A stretch of DNA of 7,610 nt from an uncultured Lachnospiraceae bacterium (GCA_947628025.1 CANQYH010000154.1:1-7610); one strand, 5' to 3'; counted from the stretch's first letter, positions 1 through 6,962 are shown. Notes: generated by a model not told the origin, from the letters alone. A program made the numbers and translations.

Positions 1-1
1 C

Positions 2-1936
2 AAGACCCTGGTGCAGTCCCTGCTGAATATCAGCTATGTCAATGAGCAGAGCAATTCCTATACCATGAACAGCTTCCAGGGCTCCGTGCAGAAGAACACG
101 TATACATATGCCTACCAGGACAACGGAGTTATGGTCAACTGGATGTTCGGGGACGTGGGACTGGAGATCCCCTGCTGGTTCGGGATCGACGGGGACCATT
201 TTGAGGCCAGGGTGCTGACGGATCAGATCGTCCAGCACGGCGGCATGCAGATTTCCAGGATCTCCCTGCTTCCGTATTTTGGGGCCGGTTCCCTGGAGGA
301 CGAGGGATATATGATGGTGCCGGACGGTTCCGGGGCCCTGATCCGCTTCAATAACCAGAAGCAGTCCTATCAGTCCTATGCCCAGACCGTGTACGGCAGG
401 GACCTGGCTCTGAACCTGCAGAGCAGCGTCCAGGTGACCCAGGACGCGACGATGCCGGTGTTCGGTATCCGCAAGAACGACGACGCGATGCTGGCGGTGG
501 TGACGGAGGGCGAGTACCAGTCCGAGATCCGCGCCGAGGTGGCCAGAAAGCTGACCGGCAGCAATTCCGTATACAGCACCGTCGTGCTGATCCAGAGCGA
601 GAACAATACGCTTCTGGCGAACAGCAGCGACGAGGAAACGGTCGTCATGATGTCGCCGCAGCAGATGCCGTCCCCTTATTATGAAGTGAGCTATTATTTC
701 CTGGACGAGGGCTCCGGGTACAGCGAGATGGCGGCCCGGTACCGTCAGTACCTGATGGAAGAGAAAGGGATGCAGGAGCAGACCGCCGCACAGACCGGCA
801 TGAACCTTACGTTCTTAGGCGGCGTCCGGGTCCGCAAGACCCTGTTCGGCGTCCCGTACCATACGGTAGAGCCGCTGACGCCGTTTAAGGCGCTGCGGGA
901 TACGGTCCTGGCCCTTGCAGACGCGGAGGGAACGTTCCAGGTGAGCATGATCAAGATGGAAAAGGGCGGGAACAACAGCAAGCTGCCCACCAAGGTCACG
1001 TATGAGGGCTCCCTCGGCGGCGAGAGCGGTTACAAAACCATGGCGTCCGCTCTGGCCGGGGCGGGGATCCCGTTCTATCCGGTCTACGACCCCGTGACCA
1101 TGCAGAGCAGCGGAAACGGCTACAATACGCTGAAAGCGGCCAGAAACGTCTCCCGGTCCACCTCGCCGCAGTATACGTATCTTCTGACTTCGGGAGCCAG
1201 GGACAGCGGGACCGATCCGGATTACCTGATCTCCCCCGAGTACGCGGAGAAGATCACCGGAAAGCTGTTGTCCAGCGCGTCGAAAAAAGGGATCGCGAAC
1301 CTGGGTCTGACGGGCATCACGAAGAAAGTGTATTCCGATTTCCGCAAGGACAGCACCTCCCGCGACCAGACAGGAACCTATTGGGAGAACGCGCTTTCCG
1401 CGGCGGCGCAGAGTACAGACAGTCTCCTGTGCGCGGGAGCTTACGCCTACGCGTTCCCCTATGCGGATGTGATCACGGATGTGCCGGTCTATTCCAGCCA
1501 GTTCGACGTGGAGGATGAGGCGGTTCCGTTCTATCAGATGGTAATGAGCGGCTGCGCGGCCCTTTACAGCGCGCCGGTGAATCTGAGCGGCAACGTGCGG
1601 GAGAGCCTGCTCCATGCGGTCGAGTACGGAGTCAGTCCTTCGTTCCTGCTGATGACGGCGGACGCGCAGACGCTGCTGGATACGGACATGAGCAGTTATT
1701 ATTCCGTCGCCTACGGCGACTGGGACAGCGAGATCCGCAGTATCCTCTCCGAGCTGCAGCAGCTTGACGGCGTGTTCGGTCAGAGGATCACAGGGCACCG
1801 GCAGGAGAGCGGCCAGGTATACGCGACCGTCTACGAGGACGGGACGGAAGTCTATGTAAACTACTCGGATGAACCGGCCGTAATCGGGGATCTGACGGTC
1901 CCGGCCATGGGATTTGTCAGGAAAGGAGAGAGATAA
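2..1936 (+). CDS. DUF5696-like protein, 3' part (5' end outside window)
   Basis: The reading frame is open from base 2 to the TAA at 1934-1936 and gives 644 residues. The GTG at base 11 is inside the frame with no ribosome binding site visible before it, so it is not the real start and the N-terminus is missing. I place it in the DUF5696 family from memory of the family pattern: a DPDYLISPEY stretch (codons 1214-1243), a VYSDF stretch with a following S-R (1328-1363), then AYAFPYADVITDVPVYSS, VPFYQMVMSG (1523-1552) and a C-terminal strand-rich tail ending in VYVNYSDEPAV and TVPAMGF. No membrane segment is visible in the part present. The central region alternates possible strands and helices as in a TIM-barrel glycosidase, followed by a beta-sandwich-like tail; this is inference, and no catalytic residue is assigned. 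The stop codon touches the start of the first permease gene, which ties it to sugar uptake. Such proteins are often found beside sugar ABC permeases in Clostridia and Paenibacillus (recalled, not checked). Its biochemical function is not known to me. Confidence 0.72.
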   Translation, partial: KTLVQSLLNISYVNEQSNSYTMNSFQGSVQKNTYTYAYQDNGVMVNWMFGDVGLEIPCWFGIDGDHFEARVLTDQIVQHGGMQISRISLLPYFGAGSLEDEGYMMVPDGSGALIRFNNQKQSYQSYAQTVYGRDLALNLQSSVQVTQDATMPVFGIRKNDDAMLAVVTEGEYQSEIRAEVARKLTGSNSVYSTVVLIQSENNTLLANSSDEETVVMMSPQQMPSPYYEVSYYFLDEGSGYSEMAARYRQYLMEEKGMQEQTAAQTGMNLTFLGGVRVRKTLFGVPYHTVEPLTPFKALRDTVLALADAEGTFQVSMIKMEKGGNNSKLPTKVTYEGSLGGESGYKTMASALAGAGIPFYPVYDPVTMQSSGNGYNTLKAARNVSRSTSPQYTYLLTSGARDSGTDPDYLISPEYAEKITGKLLSSASKKGIANLGLTGITKKVYSDFRKDSTSRDQTGTYWENALSAAAQSTDSLLCAGAYAYAFPYADVITDVPVYSSQFDVEDEAVPFYQMVMSGCAALYSAPVNLSGNVRESLLHAVEYGVSPSFLLMTADAQTLLDTDMSSYYSVAYGDWDSEIRSILSELQQLDGVFGQRITGHRQESGQVYATVYEDGTEVYVNYSDEPAVIGDLTVPAMGFVRKGER

Positions 1937-2824
1937 ATGTTTAAGAAACTGCCGTATCATACAAAGAAAAAAATTTACGGGTTTTTATTCATTACTCCCT
2001 GGCTCGTGGGATTCCTGCTGTTTTTTGCGGTCCCCTTTGTCCAGTCCTGCATTTACGGCTTCCAGGACCTGACGACCACCGTGACGGGCATGGAGGGGAC
2101 CTGGGTCGGACTGAGCAATTTCTCCTACGCGCTGTTTAGAGACACGCAGTTCATCATCCAGTGCGCAGGTTCCCTGAGAGACCTGGTGACGGTTCCGCTG
2201 ATCCTGGTATACAGTCTCTGCTTCGCCCTGCTGCTAAAGAAAGAATACCCGGGCAGGACCCTGATGCGTGCCATCGCGTTCCTGCCGGTCATCATCGGTT
2301 CCGGCGTTTTGATGGATATCATGAAGACGGACGTATTCTCTACCAGCATGAACAGCGCGGAGAGCACCTATCTGTTTTCCGCCAGCGGCCTGACCGGATT
2401 CTTCGAATCCATGGGACTGTCGGCCGGGCTGATCGGCTTCATCAACGACGTGATCAGCAAGATCTTCGATCTGACCTGGCGCAGCGGCGTACAGATCCTG
2501 CTGTTTCTGGCCGGCCTCCACAATATTCCGTCTTACGTGTACGAGGCCGCGGACATCGAGGGAGCCAACGCGCTTGAGCAGTTCTTCAAGATCACCCTGC
2601 CGATGCTGACGCCCATGATCCTGCTGAACGCGGTGTACAGCGTGATCGATATCTTTTCGGACTACGGCAATGCGATCATTCAGATGATCTACAATACGGC
2701 GTTCACGAACGTGCGCTTCGGATACGCCAGCGCCCTTTCCATCCTGTATTTCCTGATGGTAGCGGTGGTACTCGTGGTGCTGTATCTGGCGATGAAGCGG
2801 TTCATCGTCCACGCGGAAGATTAG
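1937..2824 (+). CDS. Sugar ABC transporter permease (MalF/UgpA type)
   Basis: This 295-residue integral membrane protein is one of two permease subunits that form the channel of an ABC sugar importer. The cytoplasmic EAA loop, which contacts the ATPase, is seen as EAA at residues 203-205, with G209 and LP at 221-222. Hydrophobic segments lie near residues 13-36, 81-100, 109-126, 163-195 (probably containing one segment), 221-240 and 263-285, giving about six. The positively charged N-terminus (KKLPYHTKKK) followed by PWLVGFLLFF is typical of the MalF/UgpA group. Residues 127-182 between the third segment and the next form a longer connection than is usual, rich in Ser, Gly and Phe. The ATG follows the stop codon of the upstream gene with no gap, and an AGGAGAG at 1924-1930 inside that gene's end serves as ribosome binding site, so the two are probably translationally coupled. 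No ATPase gene is present nearby. Confidence 0.95.
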   Translation: MFKKLPYHTKKKIYGFLFITPWLVGFLLFFAVPFVQSCIYGFQDLTTTVTGMEGTWVGLSNFSYALFRDTQFIIQCAGSLRDLVTVPLILVYSLCFALLLKKEYPGRTLMRAIAFLPVIIGSGVLMDIMKTDVFSTSMNSAESTYLFSASGLTGFFESMGLSAGLIGFINDVISKIFDLTWRSGVQILLFLAGLHNIPSYVYEAADIEGANALEQFFKITLPMLTPMILLNAVYSVIDIFSDYGNAIIQMIYNTAFTNVRFGYASALSILYFLMVAVVLVVLYLAMKRFIVHAED

Positions 2825-2834
2825 GAGGGAGATT

Positions 2835-3785
2835 ATGGGAACGATGATTTATAAGCTGAAAAGCGGAAAATGGTTTTGGACGGCCTGCAAGTACGCGATC
2901 CTGATCCTGCTGGCTTACCAGCTGCTGTACCCGGTCCTGTATATGGTCAGCTCTTCCATCAAGGATCCGCTGGATACCTACGATCCCAGCGTGATCTGGA
3001 TCCCGAAGCATCTGTCCAGCGTAGGCTTCATGGACGCGTTCCGTTCGATGAAATATATGCAGGCGCTGCTGGGGAGCTTTCAGATCGGCCTCGGGTGCGC
3101 GGTGCTGGATGTGGTCTCCAGCGCGCTGGCCGGCTACGGCTTTGCCAGATACCAGTTCCCGTTTAAGAACGTGTTTTTCGTATGCGTGATCCTGACGCTG
3201 ATGGTCCCGACGCAGACGATCATCCTGCCGTATTACCTGAACATGCGGTATTTCAATCCGGCGGGGATCTTGGGACTGGTCGGCAAGATCACGGGCAAGG
3301 AACTGTCGGTCAATCTGGTCGGTTCCAATATGGCGTTTTATATCCCGTCCGCACTGGGAGCCGGTATCCGCTCCGGCCTGTATATTTACATTTTCAAGCA
3401 GTTCTTCGAGGGGATGTCCTCCGCGCTGGAGGAATCCGCCTACGTAGACGGCAGCGGGCCGCTCAGGACGTTCCTCTACATCATGCTGCCCAATGCGAAG
3501 AACGCGGTGGTAACGGTATTTTTGTTCTCTTTCGTATGGCATTTCAACGATTACTACCTGTCCAAGCAACTTCTTGGTACGACCAGGAGAACGCTGATCG
3601 TGGCCTTGTCCTCCCTGCGGGTGGATCTGGCCGCGCTGATCGGAGGTCAGACGACCACGGATCCGCTGAGAATTCAGACCAGGATCCAGGCGGGCTGCCT
3701 GCTGACGATCCTGCCGATGTTTTTGCTGTATATGGTCGCCCAGAGGAAACTGGCGGACAGCATCGAGCATATGGGTATTAAATAA
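2835..3785 (+). CDS. Carbohydrate ABC transporter permease (MalG/UgpE type)
   Basis: This 316-residue membrane protein is the second permease subunit and would pair with the product of the gene before it. The EAA loop is seen as E-S-A at residues 200-202 (a Ser in place of the middle Ala), followed by VDG at 204-206 and LP at 218-219. Membrane segments lie near residues 17-39, 76-100, 112-135, 163-190, 221-237 and 285-303. The stretch LAGYGFARYQFPFKN (residues 98-112) is the typical MalG-type junction. About 20-25 extra residues (roughly 140-165, containing VGKITGKELSVN) separate the third and fourth segments compared with plain MalG-type proteins. The start at 2835 is chosen because AGGAGGG at 2823-2829, overlapping the upstream TAG, sits five bases before it; the in-frame ATG at 2844 is less well placed. 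Ten bases separate it from the first permease gene. The substrate cannot be read from the sequence. Confidence 0.95.
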   Translation: MGTMIYKLKSGKWFWTACKYAILILLAYQLLYPVLYMVSSSIKDPLDTYDPSVIWIPKHLSSVGFMDAFRSMKYMQALLGSFQIGLGCAVLDVVSSALAGYGFARYQFPFKNVFFVCVILTLMVPTQTIILPYYLNMRYFNPAGILGLVGKITGKELSVNLVGSNMAFYIPSALGAGIRSGLYIYIFKQFFEGMSSALEESAYVDGSGPLRTFLYIMLPNAKNAVVTVFLFSFVWHFNDYYLSKQLLGTTRRTLIVALSSLRVDLAALIGGQTTTDPLRIQTRIQAGCLLTILPMFLLYMVAQRKLADSIEHMGIK

Positions 3786-3794
3786 TGTTTTGGC

Positions 3795-3824
3795 CTCCCG
3801 CGGATCGCCGCCGGTCCGCGGGAG
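3795..3824 (+). other. Strong hairpin after the permease genes, no T-run
   Basis: The bases 3795-3804 (CTCCCGCGGA) are the exact reverse complement of 3815-3824 (TCCGCGGGAG). A T-G wobble and two more GC pairs extend the stem inward to a four-base loop at 3808-3811, for 13 pairs in all. It starts ten bases after the stop codon of the second permease. The bases that follow (CGCAGGAAAC) have no run of T, so it does not fit an intrinsic terminator. It is more likely an RNA element that protects the 3' end of the upstream message or partly blocks transcription, giving the binding protein a different expression level from the permeases. That role is inference. Confidence 0.6.
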
Positions 3825-3862
3825 CGCAGGAAACGGCGGAAATGAAGCAGAAAAAGAAAACA

Positions 3863-3890
3863 GCGTCATACGCCCAAGGGCGATTATGAT
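3863..3890 (+). promoter_or_regulatory. Possible weak promoter before the binding-protein gene
   Basis: TATGAT at 3885-3890 matches the -10 consensus at five of six bases. The best partner upstream, GCGTCA at 3863-3868 with a 16-base spacer, matches the -35 consensus at only three bases, and there is no extended -10 TG. Transcription from here would start near 3897 and leave a leader of about 39 bases before the ATG at 3936. The location after a hairpin in the only long gap of the operon makes an internal promoter plausible, but the sequence match alone is weak. Confidence 0.22.
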
Positions 3891-3935
3891 AGGCACTGGT
3901 GCAAAAAGCACAGGCAAAGAAAGGAGACAGACATT

Positions 3936-5306
3936 ATGAAAAAAAGAGCTTTATCTGTTCTGATGGCGGGAACGCTTTGCGCGATGTCCCTGTCTGCATG
4001 CGGATCGGGAGACGGTTCCACGCAGACGACCGCGGCGGCCGGGACGACGGCTGCGGCGACCACGGCGGCAGCAACGACGGCTGCGGCGGAGACCACGGCG
4101 GCTCAGGCGGAAAGCGCTCTGCCGGATACGCTGGAAAATCCGAACCTGATGATCGTGTGGAACACGACGGAGGAGAGCTGGAACCAGACACTGGCGGATA
4201 ACCCCAAGGCGTTCGACCTGGTCTGGTCCACGAAGAAAGCGTTTGAAGAGAAATACGGCGGCACGGTAACGGTAGAAGGCGTGGGCTGGGGCGATCAGGC
4301 CAGCACGGTCATCGCCAAAGTAAACGCTGGCGAGCCCTGCGACCTGGCGGAAGCTCATGACCAGAACTTCCCGGTCTACGGCGCGAAGAACATCGTGCAG
4401 GATATTTCCCAGTACATCGACTTAAGCGACGATTTCTGGTATGACAGCGTAACGGAAGCGTTTACCTACGGCGGCGTGCCCTATGCGGCAGGTTCCGCGG
4501 CGACTCCGGTCGTGATCGCTTACAACAAGACCCTGTTCGAGCAGAACGGCGTCAAGACCCCGATGGAGTATTTCCAGGAGGGCAACTGGACCTGGGATAC
4601 GTTCCGTGAAGTGGCGATGCAGCTGACCGGCGATACGGACGGCGACGGCAACAACGACATCTACGGCTTCGGCTGGTGGGACAGCTTCTATGTGCAGATG
4701 CTGGCGGCCAACGGCATCACGCATCTGAACTACGGCGCGGACGGCAGCATCACCGGCAACTACCAGACCCAGGCGGCGCAGGAGACGTTCACGTTCCTGC
4801 AGAACGGCTATATCACGGACAAATTTATCATGATTCCGGACGGCGACAACTTCATCAACGCGTTCAAGAGCGGCAACCTGGCGATGACCTGCGAGTACGG
4901 CTTCGCGGCGATCACGGCCTATGCCTGCGATTATGAGATCGCCTGGGCTCCGCTTCCGCAGGGTCCGTCCGGCCAGAAGTATGACTGCGGCGGTTCTCTG
5001 ACCGGCTTCGCGATCCCGATCACCAGCACCAATCCGGAAGGCGCGGCGGCGTTCATCCGCATGGCTTACGAGCTGAAGCATGAGAACGACGAGGGCGCTC
5101 TGATCGAGACCTACGGACAGGATCAGGTGGATCTGATGAACACCATGGCCGAGCATATCAAGTTCGCTCCGATCGGTATCGAGAAATACTGGGATGCCAA
5201 CTGGACAGTCTACTCCGGTATGGTAGAAGGAACTCCGGTCAGCACGTTCACGCAGAACGCCAACGAGCAGATCGCAGAGGGCGCGGCCATCACGCTGGGA
5301 CAGTAA
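3936..5306 (+). CDS. Extracellular sugar-binding lipoprotein of ABC importer (family 1 SBP)
   Basis: This 456-residue protein captures the sugar outside the cell and delivers it to the two permeases encoded upstream. The signal peptide is clear: KKR at residues 2-4, a hydrophobic core, and a lipobox L19-S20-A21-C22, so the mature protein should be lipid-anchored at Cys22. A Thr/Ala linker with four TTAAA units spans residues 31-56, before the folded part starting near residue 65. The folded part has the usual features of the UgpB/MalE class: FEEKYGGTVTVEG near the start, GGVPYAAG, VIAYNKTLFEQNGV, NWTWDTFREVA, FKSGNLAMTCEYGF and GGSLTGFAIP. Residues 233-241 form DTDGDGNND, an EF-hand-like loop often seen in these proteins and possibly calcium-binding. 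The ATG is preceded by AAGGAG at 3921-3926 with nine bases of spacing. Codons are strongly biased to GC-ending forms, consistent with high expression. Trp- and Tyr-rich stretches (YGFGWWDSFY) suggest sugar stacking; the ligand is not identifiable from sequence. Confidence 0.96.
   Translation: MKKRALSVLMAGTLCAMSLSACGSGDGSTQTTAAAGTTAAATTAAATTAAAETTAAQAESALPDTLENPNLMIVWNTTEESWNQTLADNPKAFDLVWSTKKAFEEKYGGTVTVEGVGWGDQASTVIAKVNAGEPCDLAEAHDQNFPVYGAKNIVQDISQYIDLSDDFWYDSVTEAFTYGGVPYAAGSAATPVVIAYNKTLFEQNGVKTPMEYFQEGNWTWDTFREVAMQLTGDTDGDGNNDIYGFGWWDSFYVQMLAANGITHLNYGADGSITGNYQTQAAQETFTFLQNGYITDKFIMIPDGDNFINAFKSGNLAMTCEYGFAAITAYACDYEIAWAPLPQGPSGQKYDCGGSLTGFAIPITSTNPEGAAAFIRMAYELKHENDEGALIETYGQDQVDLMNTMAEHIKFAPIGIEKYWDANWTVYSGMVEGTPVSTFTQNANEQIAEGAAITLGQ
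4026..4103 (+). repeat. Short in-frame repeat coding a (TTAAA)n linker
   Basis: Fifteen-base units at 4026-4040, 4044-4058, 4059-4073 and 4074-4088 each encode Thr-Thr-Ala-Ala-Ala, and a shortened unit at 4092-4103 encodes TTAA. The units at 4044-4058 and 4074-4088 are identical in DNA (ACGACGGCTGCGGCG), and GACCACGGCGGC is found at 4058-4069 and again at 4091-4102. The tract lies just after the lipid-attachment Cys and forms a flexible, uncharged tether between the membrane and the binding domain. Near-identical DNA units suggest growth by slippage or unequal exchange, so the linker length may vary between strains. Confidence 0.85.
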
Positions 5307-5307
5307 A

Positions 5308-6951
5308 ATGACGAAAAAAATAAGATGGATATGGGTGATGTTCCTTTGCCTTGCGCTGGTCTGTGCCTGCGCAAGGCAGGGGGATACCCCGGCAGGGAAA
5401 GAGGAAAGCTCCGCGGACAGCCAGACGTCTTCTGCGACGTCCGCCGCGGAAACCGTGCCCCCGGCGCCGGCGGAAGAAACGGCGTCCGGACAACAGGCGG
5501 AGGAGCCTGCCGGGGCGGGAGACGCTATGGAAGTATATGAAAGTGTGCCGTACCGGCTGTACCCCACGTCGCCGAACGCCTGGGTAGGAGACGTGATGCC
5601 GATGGCGGAAGAAGATACGCTTCATCTTTATTATCTGTACGATACGGATCACAACGGGACAGGATATCATCCGATCTACAAATTCTCAACGACTAACCTT
5701 TATGAATATCAGGATGACGGCCTGGCGGTGGATTACGGAAAATCCACGGACGACCCGGATCTGGCGATCGGCACAGGGAGCGTACTGGTCGGGCAGGACG
5801 GCCTGTACCACTGCTTTTACACGGGCCACAACGACACATTCCCTGAAAAAGGGAAAGATAAAGAATGCGTGATGCACGCGGTCAGTACGGACAATCAGAC
5901 CTGGACCAAGATCCCGGAGGATACGTTTTACGCTCCGGACGGGTATTCGGGCGATGATTTCCGCGATCCGTTTGTTTTTTGGAATGAAGACGAACAGTGC
6001 TACTGGCTCCTGATCGCCGCCAGGGACGAAAAGCTGGGCGGGATCGTGGCCCGGTTCACATCCGAGGACCTGTCTGTGTGGACGCTGGCGGAACCGCTGT
6101 ACGCGCCGCAGAAACAGTATATGCTGGAGTGCCCGGACCTGTTTCAGATGGGAGACTGGTACTATCTGTTTTACAGCTGGGACTGCGTGACCTATTATGC
6201 CATGAGCCGCTCGATCAACGGACCCTTTGAAGCGCCGGCCGACAATGTGCTGGACGGGACCGGATTCTGTTTCTATGCGGCGAAGACGGCGGAAGTGAAC
6301 GGGACTCGCTACCTCTGCGGCTGGGTCGGGCGCAGGAGAGAAGCGGTGGACACCACGGCCTATGACTGGGCGGGTTCCCTGCTGATCCATCAGCTGGTAC
6401 AAAAAGAAGACGGGACCCTGGGCGTCCGGGAGCCGGAAACTCTGAGCGAATATTTCACGCAGGAAGTGGAACTGACGCCTGCCGGGACACAGGGAACGGC
6501 GGAAGAGACCGGAAACGGCTATCGGCTGACGGCGGATAAGGGAGAAGTATCCGTCGTGAATTTCGGCATGAGGAAGCCCACGATGGAAGTGGAATTTACG
6601 GCCACCTTTGCCGGGGACGGCTACGCGGGGATCGCGTTCGGGCCGCAGGAGGAATACGGCAGGTACACGGGGATCGTGCTGGACGCCAAGAGCCAGAGCG
6701 TTCACTATGAGGGCTGCGTGCTTTCCAGGATCCAGTATGTGGATCCGCTCATAACGACGAACTTTACGTTTGAGCCGGGAAAGAAATACCATATCAAGGC
6801 CGTCATGGAGAACGAGATCGTAATTTTGTATGTCGACGATACGAAAGCGCTGAGCAATCGGATCTATAAGTCGGTCGGCGGTATGAACTGGGGGATCTAC
6901 GCCAGCGGGGCTGACGTAACGTTTGAAGATATTCGGGCCTACGTGCCTTAG
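5308..6951 (+). CDS. Surface lipoprotein with divergent GH32-type glycosidase domain
   Basis: This 547-residue protein looks like an exported glycoside hydrolase of clan GH-J, closest to GH32, whose members cleave beta-fructosides such as sucrose, inulin and levan. The signal peptide (TKKIRWIW then a hydrophobic core) ends in V18-C19-A20-C21, so Cys21 is the probable lipid anchor. An acidic Ala/Glu/Ser/Pro linker covers residues 24-75. The five-bladed-propeller region follows at about 80-385: WVGDVMP at 92-98 takes the place of the family nucleophile motif NDPNG, with Asp95 the candidate nucleophile; R219-D220-P221 is the transition-state stabilising motif; and E274-C275 in LECPDLF carries the acid/base Glu. 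GTGS (155-158) and FYTGHN (170-175) also fit. Residues about 390-547 resemble the GH32 C-terminal beta-sandwich, with ALSNRIY and WGIYASG near the end. It starts one base after the binding-protein stop with only a weak GGGA (5297-5300) as ribosome binding site, so translation is probably coupled. Substrate is unproven; GH43-like activity is the main alternative. Confidence 0.85.
   Translation: MTKKIRWIWVMFLCLALVCACARQGDTPAGKEESSADSQTSSATSAAETVPPAPAEETASGQQAEEPAGAGDAMEVYESVPYRLYPTSPNAWVGDVMPMAEEDTLHLYYLYDTDHNGTGYHPIYKFSTTNLYEYQDDGLAVDYGKSTDDPDLAIGTGSVLVGQDGLYHCFYTGHNDTFPEKGKDKECVMHAVSTDNQTWTKIPEDTFYAPDGYSGDDFRDPFVFWNEDEQCYWLLIAARDEKLGGIVARFTSEDLSVWTLAEPLYAPQKQYMLECPDLFQMGDWYYLFYSWDCVTYYAMSRSINGPFEAPADNVLDGTGFCFYAAKTAEVNGTRYLCGWVGRRREAVDTTAYDWAGSLLIHQLVQKEDGTLGVREPETLSEYFTQEVELTPAGTQGTAEETGNGYRLTADKGEVSVVNFGMRKPTMEVEFTATFAGDGYAGIAFGPQEEYGRYTGIVLDAKSQSVHYEGCVLSRIQYVDPLITTNFTFEPGKKYHIKAVMENEIVILYVDDTKALSNRIYKSVGGMNWGIYASGADVTFEDIRAYVP
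5341..5384 (+). other. Long hairpin within the start of the GH32-type gene
   Basis: The bases TGCCTTGCGC at 5347-5356 and GCGCAAGGCA at 5369-5378 are perfect reverse complements, with a 12-base loop at 5357-5368. The stem continues outward without a bulge to 5341 and 5384 (T-A, T-G, C-G, C-G, T-G, T-G), making 16 pairs of which three are wobbles. It falls in the signal-peptide codons, about 33 bases after the ATG. In the mRNA it lies just downstream of the binding-protein stop codon. It could stabilise the upstream message or lower output of the downstream enzyme; a chance result of the amino-acid sequence cannot be excluded. Confidence 0.5.
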
Positions 6952-6962
6952 GGGGAGACAAT

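Noticed and set aside
11..13. GTG as the start of the first gene
   Set aside because: The frame is open to the window edge, no ribosome binding site precedes it, and the family is longer than the part present.
815..1960. Long antisense open frame (381 codons)
   Set aside because: It lies fully opposite the DUF5696-like gene and the very start of the permease gene. Its translation is Arg-, His- and Gln-rich low-quality protein with no recognisable domain, as expected from GC-rich codons read on the other strand.
3795..3824. Intrinsic terminator between permease and binding-protein genes
   Set aside because: The stem is strong, but no T-run follows on the + strand and none follows on the minus strand either, so it is listed as a hairpin only.
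3893..3911. Short overlapping GCAC/GTGC inverted repeats before the binding-protein ribosome site
   Set aside because: The stems are only four pairs long and are expected by chance; nothing supports a riboswitch or attenuator here.
2802..3917. Long antisense open frame (371 codons)
   Set aside because: It is opposite the second permease, has skewed composition and no domain, and the + strand gene is unmistakable.
3966..3981. CcpA-type cre site around GGGAACGCTTTGC
   Set aside because: Only the central AACGCTTT part fits; the outer TG and CA bases are missing and the site is inside coding sequence.
4422..5567. Long antisense open frame (381 codons)
   Set aside because: It crosses the junction of two well-supported + strand genes and has no recognisable motif or sensible ribosome binding site.
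5686..6792. Long antisense open frame (368 codons)
   Set aside because: It is opposite the catalytic part of the GH32-type gene, which carries intact family motifs; the antisense product has an Arg/Val/His-rich composition with no domain.
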